NCBI GenBank assembly: GCA_035628135.1 | Contig: DASPKM010000006.1 | Coordinates: forward strand, 124,001 to 188,000 | Direction: 5' to 3' | Origin: DASPKM01 sp035628135 | GTDB lineage: Bacteria > Bacteroidota > Bacteroidia > Chitinophagales > Chitinophagaceae | Length of the DNA stretch: 64,000 nucleotides | Shown: positions 34,509 through 45,500 of the stretch, in pieces | How positions within the stretch are numbered: position 1 is the first letter of the stretch | Layout of the letters: each line of letters begins with the position of its first letter | The notes under the pieces: model-generated | The model's input: the letters and a program-made list of their open reading frames with translations, nothing else | Databases searched by the model: none | What the model was told of the DNA's origin: nothing | Program-made: the position numbers and the translations under genes

Positions 34509-34868
34509 ATGGAGATATATAAAGAGTTCTCATTCGATTCAGCGCATTTCCTGCCGAATGTGCCCGATGGCCATAAATGCAAGGAAATGCATGGTCATAC
34601 CTATAAGCTGAAGGTGGTCGTCAAAGGCAAGCTCGACCCAAACCTGGGTTGGATCATGGATTTCAAAGACCTGAAAGACGCACTATTGCCCGTGATCGAC
34701 CGGTTAGACCATAAGCTGATCAACGATATTCCCGGATTACAAAATCCCACCGCGGAAAATATCACCATATGGATCTGGGACCAGATCAAGCCCTCTCTCC
34801 CGCTGCTGTCAAGGATTGAATTATACGAAACGCCGACAACGGGCGTGATTTATTCGGGCACGATTTAA
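34509..34868 (+). CDS. queD: 6-carboxy-5,6,7,8-tetrahydropterin synthase
   Basis: Converts dihydroneopterin triphosphate to 6-carboxytetrahydropterin in queuosine (7-deazaguanine) synthesis. 119 residues, the usual size. Zinc ligands H13 (SFDSAHFLP), H28 and H30 (MHGHTY) and the catalytic C24 are present, as is the PTAEN motif. The family also includes 6-pyruvoyltetrahydropterin synthases; the short length and Cys spacing favour QueD. No other queuosine gene is adjacent. Confidence 0.88.
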   Translation: MEIYKEFSFDSAHFLPNVPDGHKCKEMHGHTYKLKVVVKGKLDPNLGWIMDFKDLKDALLPVIDRLDHKLINDIPGLQNPTAENITIWIWDQIKPSLPLLSRIELYETPTTGVIYSGTI

Positions 34869-34887
34869 TTACTGTGAAGATTAGAGA

Positions 34888-35370
34888 TCACAGCAGCTTT
34901 AATAAACTCTCCGCATCCAGCGGCTCGGTCACCATCTTCAAATTGCCATCTTTATCTACCGGCCATTGTTCTTTGGGCCGGTCCCAATACAATTCAATGC
35001 CGTTCTGGTCAGGATCGTCGAGGTATATGGCTTCAGATACGCCATGGTCCGACAAGCCCGTTAGCGGATAGCGTGCATCAACGAGGCGCTTAAGCATTAC
35101 CGCGAGTTCCTTCCGTTCGGCGTACAAAATCGCCACGTGATACAGTCCCGCTGCATTACGGGGTGCGGGACCCGCATTTTTGCTATGCCAGGTGTTCAAC
35201 CCGATATGATGGTGGTATCCGCCTGCGGAAACGAACACCGCGCTGCTGCCGTAATGCTGCATTACCTGGAAACCGAGCAGGTCGCGGTAAAATTGCAATG
35301 AACGCTCGATGTCAGAAACCTTCAGGTGCACGTGCCCGATGCGCGTAGTTGCGGGAGTTATATAGTTCAT
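34888..35370 (-). CDS. VOC-family (glyoxalase/dioxygenase-fold) protein
   Basis: A 160-residue protein with two beta-alpha-beta-beta-beta modules: IGHVHLKVSDIERSLQFYRDLLGF with a metal His near the start, a HHHIGLN strand, GLYHVAILY opening the second half, and GIELYWD with the metal Glu. The shape resembles catechol-2,3-dioxygenase-like CatE proteins. The reaction is not assignable. The ATG at 35370 fits the domain start; an open upstream stretch to 35460 looks unrelated. Confidence 0.85.
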   Translation of the reverse strand: MNYITPATTRIGHVHLKVSDIERSLQFYRDLLGFQVMQHYGSSAVFVSAGGYHHHIGLNTWHSKNAGPAPRNAAGLYHVAILYAERKELAVMLKRLVDARYPLTGLSDHGVSEAIYLDDPDQNGIELYWDRPKEQWPVDKDGNLKMVTEPLDAESLLKLL

Positions 35371-35583
35371 TTCTTGTGATTTAAGATAGAGTCTTTGGTA
35401 TTTGGGAATTGGCTTCGTAAATTGCATCAAATTGTCTGCAATCAGAACAGCATTTACCATATTCTTCCTTCACCTGAACCTGGACTTCCTCGATCACCGG
35501 GCATGACCATATCGCCCCTTACCAGCTAATCAAGCCATTCAATCTGTCAGTCACTATTTATCATCGTTTTCAAAAATTCTTTT

Positions 35584-36819
35584 ATGAATTCCATTCATGC
35601 CATCTCTGATACAACACAATATTATTTGCAACTGGAGGAGCAGTATGGCGCGCACAACTATCATCCCATTCCTGTGGTGCTCACCCGTGGGCAGGGCGTT
35701 TTTCTATGGGATGTGGATGGCAAACGCTATTATGATTTTCTCAGCGGTTATTCAGCCGTAAACCAGGGACATTGCCATCCGCGCATCATTAATACTTTGG
35801 TAGAACAGGCGCAAAAACTTACGCTTACGTCCCGCGCTTTTCACAGCGACCTGCTGGGAGAATATGCAAAGTTCATCACCGGTTATTTTGGTTACGACAA
35901 GGTATTGCCGATGAATACCGGCGTGGAAGGTGTTGAGACCGCGATCAAGCTTTGCCGCCGCTGGGGCTACGAGGTCAAAGGCATACCGGCGAACGAAGCT
36001 CTTATCATTGTTTGCGGGCAAAATTTCCACGGCCGCACAGGCACTGTGATTTCATTCAGTAGCGATCAATCGGCGCGCAAAGGATTCGGGCCATTCATGC
36101 CCGGGTTTATCAGTATTCCCTTCGATGACCTGGATGCGCTGGCGACCGCCTTGCAAAATAAAAACGTGGCGGGCTTCCTTGTAGAACCCATCCAGGGCGA
36201 AGCAGGGGTAATTGTTCCAAAACCTGGCTTCCTGCGTAAGGCAAAGGAATACTGCGAAATGGCCAATGTATTGTTCATTGCAGATGAAATACAAACAGGG
36301 CTTTGCCGCACCGGTAAATTGTTATGCTGTGATCATGAAAAGGTGCGTCCTGACGTGCTCATTTTAGGAAAAGCATTGAGCGGCGGAACATTGCCTGTAT
36401 CGGCAGTGCTGGCAGATGATCCTGTCATGCTTACCATCAAACCGGGTGAGCATGGCTCTACCTATGGTGGAAACCCTCTGGCCTGTAAAGTAGCGATGAC
36501 CGCATTGTCCGTGTTGAAAGATGAAAATATGGCGGCCAATGCTCAAAAAATGGGTGAGTTGCTGAGCGAAGAGCTGTCGGGCCTCGGTTCGCCCCATATC
36601 AGTACGGTCAGGGGCAGGGGTTTGCTGATTGCGATCGTTATTCAACACGCCCAGCCCGAAGCCGCGTGGCAGCTTTGTCTTGCCCTGAAAGAAAATGGAT
36701 TACTGGCCAAGCCGACCCATGGCGATAAGATCCGTTTTGCGCCTCCCCTGGTGATTACTGAAGAGCAGGTGCTGGAATGCGTGGACATAATCAGGAAAAG
36801 CCTTTCAGTACTGGATTAG
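35584..36819 (+). CDS. rocD: Ornithine--oxo-acid aminotransferase
   Basis: PLP enzyme that moves the delta-amino group of ornithine to 2-oxoglutarate, giving glutamate semialdehyde in arginine/proline metabolism. 411 residues. The PLP lysine is K263 (LILGKALSGG); YHPIPVVLTRGQGVFLWDV, NTGVEGVETAIK, FHGRT and STYGGNPLA are class III aminotransferase marks that favour the ornithine enzyme over acetylornithine ones. Single gene; no arginase adjacent. Confidence 0.93.
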   Translation: MNSIHAISDTTQYYLQLEEQYGAHNYHPIPVVLTRGQGVFLWDVDGKRYYDFLSGYSAVNQGHCHPRIINTLVEQAQKLTLTSRAFHSDLLGEYAKFITGYFGYDKVLPMNTGVEGVETAIKLCRRWGYEVKGIPANEALIIVCGQNFHGRTGTVISFSSDQSARKGFGPFMPGFISIPFDDLDALATALQNKNVAGFLVEPIQGEAGVIVPKPGFLRKAKEYCEMANVLFIADEIQTGLCRTGKLLCCDHEKVRPDVLILGKALSGGTLPVSAVLADDPVMLTIKPGEHGSTYGGNPLACKVAMTALSVLKDENMAANAQKMGELLSEELSGLGSPHISTVRGRGLLIAIVIQHAQPEAAWQLCLALKENGLLAKPTHGDKIRFAPPLVITEEQVLECVDIIRKSLSVLD

Positions 36820-36864
36820 CGCGGTATTTTTTACTATTTTGTCGGCTCAAACCCCTAACAGTAG

Positions 36865-39800
36865 ATGCAACCGCCTGAGGCCACGCTGCTTATTGCGAAA
36901 CATGTGCGCACTTTTCTGATATCGGGGTTATTATTGCTATTATTTCCACGCACCGCCTTCGCGCAGCTAACGGATAGCTGCAGCCGACAATCCAGCTTTC
37001 AAAAGACCTTTCGTGCCGACGGCAAGCAGTCGTTGTATGACGCCATTCAATTTTCCAATGGCGACATTGTGGCCGTTGGCATGTTGGCCGGCGCTAATTC
37101 AGATGCCCTGGCAATGCGCTTCAGCATGACAGGACAGGTTATATGGGCAACGCGCTACAGCTCATCCAAGCAGGACCAGCTTTTACGTGTGAAGCCAACG
37201 GCCGATGGTGGTATTATTGCCTGCGGCCATACGGAATCGGTGACGCCGGGGCCGTATATGCTGGCAGTAAAATTCACAGGCTCCGGGCAGGTGGAATGGT
37301 CAACTGTACTAAGAACCGGCTCTACCTACGGGGACTGGGCTACAGATATCGTTCAAACTTCCGATGGTGGCTATGCAATGGCAGCGTCCTACAATGCTTA
37401 TCACCATGTGACCACCGACGTAATGGTAATTAAGTTGAACGCATCGGGCGCCCCGCAATGGAGCATGAAATTCGATGGGGGTGAAAGTGACTGGGCTACG
37501 AGCGTTGCCGCTATAGGAGATACCATCCTTGTAGGCGGGTACCACAATACCACTCCTTCCAGCACGCACAATAGTTTTTTAATGAAGTTAAGGAGCTCCG
37601 ATGGAGCAATGGTTTGGGGACAGGAATATGACCGCGGAGGCAAGGACGACCGCATTATGAGAATGGAAGCTTTCCCCGGTGGTTATGTATTGTCGGAGCA
37701 ATTGTCCGATGACCGCTTTTTCAGCAACACACGGCACGCCGGTACCATCGTTAACGCTGCGGGTGATGTATCGATGTCTAAAAGAACGCAATTCACTTAT
37801 TACGTACAGGGTACCTTTATGTTCCGCCATACGGCAGACAATGGGCTGGTGGGTGTTGCAAACGAGACATACGGCGACCCGCGCGTATTTAAGCTGGATG
37901 CTAACGGCAATGTTCAATGGAAAAGGATATTTCCACGCACCGGCGACCAGCAATTGCACCACATCATGCAGGCAAAGGACGGCAGCTATGTGGCAGCGGG
38001 CCAGTTCACCAACGATTATTTTGTTATCAGCAGCGATGTGTTCCTTGTAAAGCTGGATGACAACGGCAATACAACCGGCTGCGCTTCCGATACCATTGCG
38101 CTTACCATTACCGATGCATTGCCAACGGTGCAACCTTTAAACTGGAATTCGTACGGGCCGGTAACGGTTACCACGTATCCCGTCCAGTTTGTGGCAACCA
38201 ATCCCCTTCTGCAGGTGAATGAGTTGTGCACGTATTCACCCTCCTGTGCTCCTGCTCCTTCTGGTTGCGTCACCACTTTCCAGAAAACTTATTATGGCGG
38301 CGGACACGATGAAGGATTGAACATTATGGCTACTCCCGACAAGGGATCGATCGTTTGCGGCCGCACTACTTCGGGCACCGCGGGCGACCAGGACGGCTTT
38401 CTGTTAAAACTGAGCAGTGATGGATTGATACAATGGAGCAAAAAATACGGAGGCAATGCCAACGATGAATTGCATTTGATAACAAGAACAGCCAATGGCC
38501 AGTACATTGTTGCGGGCATTACCCGCTCGTTCGGGCATGCGCAGGGATCGCTGTGGGTAATGAAAACAAATGATGCAGGCAGTGTTATCTGGAGCAGGCA
38601 ATATTCCGGTAATGGTAAAGAACGTGCAAAAAAGATCATCGAGCTAAGTAACGGCCACATCGTGATCGCCGGCAACACCAATGATAGCTCTGCTCAAAAT
38701 AACGCTTGGCTGCTGCAACTTTCACCCGATGGCAATGTAGCATGGTCGAAGCAATATGACCAGGGAAATAATGACGGTTTAAACGATGTTATCCAAAATG
38801 GAGATACGCTTGTAGTAACAGGCTACGCAACGGTAAATAAAAAGATTGGCGTGCTTGCCAAATTGCGGGTGACGGACGGCAGTTTTATCTGGGCCCAGCA
38901 ATATACCAAGCAGGCCGACTGGAATATAGAGCTTACCAACCTGTACAGCATCCCACAAGGATATGCGTTCAATGCCTGGAGCAATAATTCATTTAAAAGC
39001 ACCATGTTCAAAGTGCGTGCGAACGGGCAGAAATTTTTTGAAGTAAGGCACAATGTCAGTACGGCCAGTGGTTATAGTATCGAGTCGTTTAAAATGATGG
39101 GCAGCAAGGACACGGGCTTTGTATTCCTGGTCAATGATACCACGTCCCGCGGATATCCATTGGTGGCAATGGTGGGCGCTCATGGAAATGGCGAATGGGG
39201 AAGGTCGTTCACCGATTTCGGCGAACAGCGCATGTATGGCATCAGCCACGCAGGGGACCGGGGATACCTGATGACGGGATATTTCAGCAACCTCTCTACC
39301 ACGGGCAATAAAAGGAGAATAAAAGTACTGCACACCGATGAGGTAGGCAGGACCGGCATATGCACCATGAATGGAGGAACGCCGCTGACCGATACTTCTT
39401 ATTACAACGTTGCGGGCTTTGCGTGGAATTCAATAACGGATTATACATTGGTGCAGTCGGGAAGCATTGCGGCCCAAACGTCCGACTACCTGCTGAACAT
39501 CAGTACCGATTGTGCGAAAACCATCTGCGACAGCAGCCTGTCGCTTAGCGATTCGTGCAGCACCACGTTCAAGTTCGATGTTACCGGGCCGTACAACATA
39601 CTAACGCCGATGGGCATACGCACGGCTGACGGCGGGTATATGGTCGCGGGTGAATATTCTTACGGCGCCTCATCGGCCATGCTGGTCAAGCTGGCCTCCA
39701 ATGGAAATATCCAGTGGGCAAAAACCTTTAATGATTTCAGGCATTTTACCAGCTTCCATACACTTGTAAACACATCGGATGGAAATGTAGTGGCCCTGGG

Positions 39801-42498
39801 CCCTGATTCTTATGTGATCAATCACGGTGTAAGCGATAGCATACTTATCACAAAAGTGGACCTATCGGGACAAATATTATGGATAAAGAAGTTCGGTGCT
39901 CACTCGGGATCGAGGAATGCAAGGATCAAAGCCACAGCAGACGGGGGGTTTCTGCTATTCATCAATGTAAATATCGGTTTCCCGCCGGTGTACAATTTCG
40001 TGGCAAAGATCGATGAGAACGGCAATATCGTTTGGCAAAGAGAAACCAGGCACGATATCAACAATTTTATCATACGCGATGTAGTGGTCGACGGATCGAC
40101 TTTGTATACTGTAGGGGATTATTATCAATTTACTCACAATTCCGTCGAGCTAAATAAATTCGATCTCAATACAGGTCAACGGTTATATAGCGTACGCATG
40201 TCTGCAATTGGCCGCCACGCAAACGCACAGCGCATGTTCCTGGTTCAGGATACATTGTATATAACCGGCAGCGTATTGCAAGATCCTGTTTTCGCGCCGT
40301 ACGACTACCATTATTCCATCATTAAAGTAAACCCGCAAACCAGCGCTATATATAGTGCGCTGGAGATTACGGCGCCCAACCTGCAATTAGGATTTTATTA
40401 TCCTTTCGATTGGCCGGGCGCAAGGCCATTCCTGATAGACCGTACACCGGATTCAGGTTTTGTATTTACGCACCAGGCATCGCATGCGGTGGATAGCGGG
40501 CTTGTGATAGGCAAATTGTCAAAAGCAGGCACGCTTTCCTGGGTGAAAAGATACCCGGCCATAAAAAGTACGCTGCCCTACACATTGAAAGCAGATGGGG
40601 ATAGGATATTGATAGCGGGTACTACCGGGCATGCCTCGGACCCTTACCTGCGCACCGGCACGTTTATCAGAACAGATTCATTGGGAAATATAAAAGAAGG
40701 CGTAGCCAGCGGAACATGTTACAACATTCCGGTAACAGGATCGGTGGCGCCATTAACCTTAACCACTTCGGGAGGAAGATCGGATAGCGCACCGGTGTCC
40801 ACGTTCTTGCGCGCCATTCCCTTTACGCCCATAACGAAAAACATCATAGTGCAGGTAAATGCTGACTGCGCCATACCGGGCAATTGCGATGTGCTGTTGC
40901 TGAGCGGCCCGGACACCATATGTGATTTTACCGCCCCCATTGTTTTCAATACCACGCGCAACACAGGATGCAGCAATGCAGTGAACTGGGTGATAGATAC
41001 CAGCTACGCCAGGATAATTTCGCGCACCGACACCAGCCTCACTTTGCAATTCAAGCGAGCGGGCCAGACTACATTGGTGGCGCAATTGAATTCGGGATGC
41101 AGGGTCATCCTGCAAAGCAAAACGCTTTTTATACCTCCGCTTTCGCAACAGGTATCACTGGGCGCCGACAAAACCATTTGCCCGGGCAACCAGGTTACAT
41201 TACGTGCAGGGCCAGGTTACCGGTTGTATTTGTGGCAGGATGGTTCTACGGACTCAGTATTGGTGGTTACACAGCCGGGCACCTACCATGTACGCGTAAC
41301 CGATGTTTGCAACCGCGCTGCTGCGGACACGCTGATAGTAGCTCCGGCCTTACCATTCACCGTAAACCTCGGTCCCGATATATCCAAATGCGATACGCAA
41401 TCCGTAACGCTTTCCGCTCCGGCAAACTATGCGCGGTATGCCTGGTCACCGGCTTACCGTATCACCAGCCTTACCGACGCCACGGTTATTGTAAACCCTG
41501 ACACCAGCACATCTTACCATGTATTGGTGGAACGCGCAGATGGATGCAAGGCCTTCGATACCATCAGGGTGCATGTAAACTATGCGCCGGATATCAACCT
41601 CGGCGCGGATACTGCGTTTTGTACGGGCGAAGCGATACTATTGGATGCAGGTAATGATTTTGTGCGCTATCGATGGAGCACAGGCGATACCACAAGGCAG
41701 ATCACCGCGTCGGCAAAAGGCATTTATACCATACAGGCTACCGATATCAACAATTGTTTATCTCGGGACACTATTGAAATTACCGGCCTGTATCCGCTAC
41801 CCGCGGTGGACCTTGGCAGGGACACCTTCTTCTGTCAAAACGAAAACCATACGTTCGACGCCGGCAATTTTGAAACCTATGTATGGCAGGATGGATCGAC
41901 AAGCCGCAGGTTTACAGCAACTCAGGTCGGAAAGTTCTGGGTATCGGTAACGGATATACGCAGTTGCCGCAATACAGACACTGTTGAAATATTGCGAATT
42001 GCTTCCCCGCCGGAAGGCTTTCTGGATTCATCGGCTACGTTTTGTCCTTACGACAAAGCCACGCTTTCCTCAAAAGGAAATTATCTGCAGTACCGCTGGT
42101 CAACGGGCAGCATTTCAAAGTCCGTACAGGTAAACACGCCGGGACGTTACTGGCTGGAAGTTACCAATGCCGACGGATGCACCAACCGCGAATACATTGA
42201 GGTTGAACACGCAGTTTGTCCTTCATTCATCCATTTCCCCAATGCGTTTACTCCCAATAACGACCGCAAGCACGATACTTATAAGCCTGTAAGCCAGGGG
42301 AATATTATCAAATACCGCTTTACCATTTATAACCGTTGGGGCCAGAAGGTATTCGAGACCACCGATCCATCGAGGGCCTGGGATGGCACATTCGGCGGAA
42401 AGCCGCAGGATTCAAATGCATTTGTATGGACTTGCACTTATCAGTTCGCGGGTGAACCTGAAAAAAATGCAAAGGGAACAGTCATGCTTGTGCGTTAA
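36865..42498 (+). CDS. Giant T9SS type B substrate with propeller and Ig-like repeats
   Basis: A 1877-residue secreted protein with a signal peptide (ending RTAFAQ, about residue 34). Three similar blocks follow (about 40-465, 468-895, 898-1335), each opening Cys-x-x-x-F and made of about 50-residue units with T.DGG...AG.T / VKLD..GN..W motifs, consistent with beta-propellers. Residues about 1341-1785 are six Ig-like repeats (LGAD...C.G..V.L.AG..Y..Y.W..GST). Residues about 1788-1877 are the gliding-motility type C-terminal domain (FPNAFTPNND, YNRWGQKVFET, W.G), which directs export by T9SS. The ATG at 36865 precedes the signal peptide. Function unknown; probably an anchored or released surface protein. 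It is 34 bases ahead of a longer paralogue. Confidence 0.9.
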   Translation: MQPPEATLLIAKHVRTFLISGLLLLLFPRTAFAQLTDSCSRQSSFQKTFRADGKQSLYDAIQFSNGDIVAVGMLAGANSDALAMRFSMTGQVIWATRYSSSKQDQLLRVKPTADGGIIACGHTESVTPGPYMLAVKFTGSGQVEWSTVLRTGSTYGDWATDIVQTSDGGYAMAASYNAYHHVTTDVMVIKLNASGAPQWSMKFDGGESDWATSVAAIGDTILVGGYHNTTPSSTHNSFLMKLRSSDGAMVWGQEYDRGGKDDRIMRMEAFPGGYVLSEQLSDDRFFSNTRHAGTIVNAAGDVSMSKRTQFTYYVQGTFMFRHTADNGLVGVANETYGDPRVFKLDANGNVQWKRIFPRTGDQQLHHIMQAKDGSYVAAGQFTNDYFVISSDVFLVKLDDNGNTTGCASDTIALTITDALPTVQPLNWNSYGPVTVTTYPVQFVATNPLLQVNELCTYSPSCAPAPSGCVTTFQKTYYGGGHDEGLNIMATPDKGSIVCGRTTSGTAGDQDGFLLKLSSDGLIQWSKKYGGNANDELHLITRTANGQYIVAGITRSFGHAQGSLWVMKTNDAGSVIWSRQYSGNGKERAKKIIELSNGHIVIAGNTNDSSAQNNAWLLQLSPDGNVAWSKQYDQGNNDGLNDVIQNGDTLVVTGYATVNKKIGVLAKLRVTDGSFIWAQQYTKQADWNIELTNLYSIPQGYAFNAWSNNSFKSTMFKVRANGQKFFEVRHNVSTASGYSIESFKMMGSKDTGFVFLVNDTTSRGYPLVAMVGAHGNGEWGRSFTDFGEQRMYGISHAGDRGYLMTGYFSNLSTTGNKRRIKVLHTDEVGRTGICTMNGGTPLTDTSYYNVAGFAWNSITDYTLVQSGSIAAQTSDYLLNISTDCAKTICDSSLSLSDSCSTTFKFDVTGPYNILTPMGIRTADGGYMVAGEYSYGASSAMLVKLASNGNIQWAKTFNDFRHFTSFHTLVNTSDGNVVALGPDSYVINHGVSDSILITKVDLSGQILWIKKFGAHSGSRNARIKATADGGFLLFINVNIGFPPVYNFVAKIDENGNIVWQRETRHDINNFIIRDVVVDGSTLYTVGDYYQFTHNSVELNKFDLNTGQRLYSVRMSAIGRHANAQRMFLVQDTLYITGSVLQDPVFAPYDYHYSIIKVNPQTSAIYSALEITAPNLQLGFYYPFDWPGARPFLIDRTPDSGFVFTHQASHAVDSGLVIGKLSKAGTLSWVKRYPAIKSTLPYTLKADGDRILIAGTTGHASDPYLRTGTFIRTDSLGNIKEGVASGTCYNIPVTGSVAPLTLTTSGGRSDSAPVSTFLRAIPFTPITKNIIVQVNADCAIPGNCDVLLLSGPDTICDFTAPIVFNTTRNTGCSNAVNWVIDTSYARIISRTDTSLTLQFKRAGQTTLVAQLNSGCRVILQSKTLFIPPLSQQVSLGADKTICPGNQVTLRAGPGYRLYLWQDGSTDSVLVVTQPGTYHVRVTDVCNRAAADTLIVAPALPFTVNLGPDISKCDTQSVTLSAPANYARYAWSPAYRITSLTDATVIVNPDTSTSYHVLVERADGCKAFDTIRVHVNYAPDINLGADTAFCTGEAILLDAGNDFVRYRWSTGDTTRQITASAKGIYTIQATDINNCLSRDTIEITGLYPLPAVDLGRDTFFCQNENHTFDAGNFETYVWQDGSTSRRFTATQVGKFWVSVTDIRSCRNTDTVEILRIASPPEGFLDSSATFCPYDKATLSSKGNYLQYRWSTGSISKSVQVNTPGRYWLEVTNADGCTNREYIEVEHAVCPSFIHFPNAFTPNNDRKHDTYKPVSQGNIIKYRFTIYNRWGQKVFETTDPSRAWDGTFGGKPQDSNAFVWTCTYQFAGEPEKNAKGTVMLVR

Positions 42499-42532
42499 TT
42501 TTTTTATTTTTCCAAACGATTCCAAACCCCGC

Positions 42533-45500
42533 ATGAAGCATGTTTGTCTAATCCTGCTGCTTTTTTGCAGCGCTTACCTCTTTGCCCAAGACTCCACTAT
42601 TACTTCGTGCGGTCAACACCAGGCAACGGATAATCTTTTCAAAAAAAATCCGTCGGTTAAGGCGCTTCACGAGCAAATGGAATCGCGGTTGTACCAGTTT
42701 AACCGCGCCAAGTTGCAACAGCCTGCGGATGCGCAACATACCGCGGCCATTGTTACGCTGCCTGTAGTGGTGCACGTTATACACAATAACGGCCCCGAAA
42801 ACATCAGCGATGCGCAGGTGCAAACCGCCATTCAACACCTGAACGAAGCATTTGCCAACACAGGTTATTATAATCCCGCCGACGGCGTAAATACGCAAAT
42901 ACAATTCTGCCTCGCGAGGCGCGATCCCAATGGAAATGCCACCAATGGCATCAACAGGGTGGTTTCGCCATTAACGGTAATGAATGGTTGGCAGGATTAC
43001 GACGTCGACCTTGCCGTAAAAGACCTGAGCCGGTGGAACCCGCTCTGCTATGTAAACATTTGGGTAGTGGGCGATATTACCGGAGGCGTGGCGGGATATG
43101 CTTACCTGCCCTCGGCGCACGGCAGCAATGTTGACGGTATTGTGCTGGAAGCGCGTTATTTCGGAACGTCGTATGCAAACGACATAGTGGTGATCCATGA
43201 GATGGGACATTACCTCGGATTGTACCACACATTCCAGGGAGGGTGCAGCAACAATGACTGCTTAACAGACGGCGACAGGATCTGTGATACGCCTCCCGAT
43301 CAATCTACCGTAGGCGTTTCGTGCAACACCAGCGTAAACAGCTGCACTACCGATGCACAGTCTGGCTTCAGCACCGATCAAAACGATCTGCACAAGGATT
43401 ACATGGATTATGGCAACTGGAATTGCATGTCGGTATTTACCCAAGGCCAGTCCGACAGGATGAACTGGGTGGTACAGAATGTGCGGCGAAGCCTGCTCAA
43501 TTGCATGTCGTGCCAGGACCCGTGCCCCGCCTCCGTTACAGCGGCCTTTACCGCATCGGCCAATAACGTTGCTACCGGAACGCTGGTTAACTTTACCAAT
43601 AGCTCGTCCAATGCTACAGGCTATCGTTGGTATATCAATGCGGTGTTGCAATCCGCCACCGCCAATTTCTCCTATACATTCAATGTTGCGGGCACATTTG
43701 TAATAAGGCTGGTTGCATTGCCCGGGAACATCCTGTGCGATAGTGCCGTTGCATATGATACGGTACGCGTTACCTGCCCCATTACCGCTAATTTTTCCCC
43801 GCTTTCCACCACCGCGAATACCAACGTTACCGTAAACTTTACCAATACCAGCGCGGGGGCCACTACGTATGCCTGGTATGTGGACGGTGTATTGCAGGGC
43901 ACAGGACTTAATTTCTCTTACGCATTTACCAGCGCCGGAAATTACGTGATCAAGCTTCGTGCTGCCAACGGCGCCTGCGCTGACTCCATCGGGGGAACAG
44001 TGGTAGTGAACGATACCTGCCTGCTTCAAACCTTCCAGAAAACATATGGTGGCGCCGGTGATGATGTGGCATATGATGTACGTTCGACTACAGATGGGGG
44101 TTATATCATGGCTGGCAAGACCAACAGCTTCGGCAGCGGTGCTTACGACGGCTATGTTGTGAAAATGGACCAGCAGGGCAATGTTCAATGGAGCAGGACA
44201 TACGGCGGCGCTAACGATGATGTTATCAACAAGCTGTTGCAAACGCCCGATGGCGGGTACATACTGGCAGGCCAAACCAAATCGTACGGCAATGCCGCCG
44301 GCGATGCGTGGATCATAAAAACAGATGGCAACGGGGCTGTGCAATGGGCCAAACGCTATAGCGAGAGCACGGTGTTCGGCGAACAGGCCATCAATATTTG
44401 TTTAACCAGCGATGGTGGTTACGGCGTAGTAGGCAGCCATAATTCAGCGCCCGCCACTTCGAACGTAATGGTGCTAAAACTGGATGCGAACGGAAACGTG
44501 TTATGGAGCAGGATATACGATTCGGGCAATACAGATGGCGGTAGCTGGATCACGGAAGAAAATGGGTTTTTGATGACCACGGCCTTTACACGCACCAGCC
44601 TTTCTTATCATGATGGCATTGTGATGAAGATTGACATGGTCAGTGGCAACATGATTTGGATGCAGCGGTATGAAGTCGATGGACGAAATAATTTCGGAGG
44701 CGAATTGTTTAAAGTGGGCAATGGTTACCGGTTTCATATACCGAGCATACAGGACTTCAGCAACCTGAACACAGGGCGAAATATCACACTCACCCTCGAT
44801 GCAAATGGCAATGCCACGGCTGTGCGCCAACTGGTGCCGCCGGATTTTGGCAATGGTCCCATCATTATTACGCCCGATGGCAGCGAGGTAGCGGTATACA
44901 ATGAGCAGAATACGGTGAGCGAATTCAATATCATGAAGATCAGCAGCAACAATACCGTGCAATGGGCAAAGAAATACCTAAGGCCCGGGCCGCAATTGAA
45001 TTACATCATACGCGCTTCGCAGGATGGCGGCTTTATTACTATCGGCGCCAGCAATCCTGCCGCCGCCAACGATATTTATCTTGCCAAGGTGGACGTGCAG
45101 GGTAATTCACCGGGTTGCGATACGGCGCGCATTGCGGTTACTGTTCAAACGCCGCCGTTTTCTTCGGGCGCTTTCAGCTGGGCCATCTCGCGAAGTGCGA
45201 ATTTTGCCAATCCCATCAGCATCACTGTGCAGTCCGGCCTGGTCAATACCGCGGCAAGTGCACTGTGCACGGGTACTACCTGCGTGGATACGATACCGGC
45301 AGATACGTGCAATGATTTTACTTTTCAAAAAATAATTGGCCAAAGCGGACACGATGAAGCCCGTGATATAAAGAAAACCGCGGATGGCGGAATGATCATT
45401 GCGGGGCTTACTACTGCTTTTGGTTCACTTAGTGATGCTTTGATCGTGAAAACAGACAACAAGGGAAACATACAATGGTCGAGGAAGTATGGCCTGCCGG

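Noticed and set aside
42383..42532. Upstream extension of the metalloprotease gene
   Set aside because: It overlaps the 3' end of the preceding giant gene and would place residues before an evident signal peptide.
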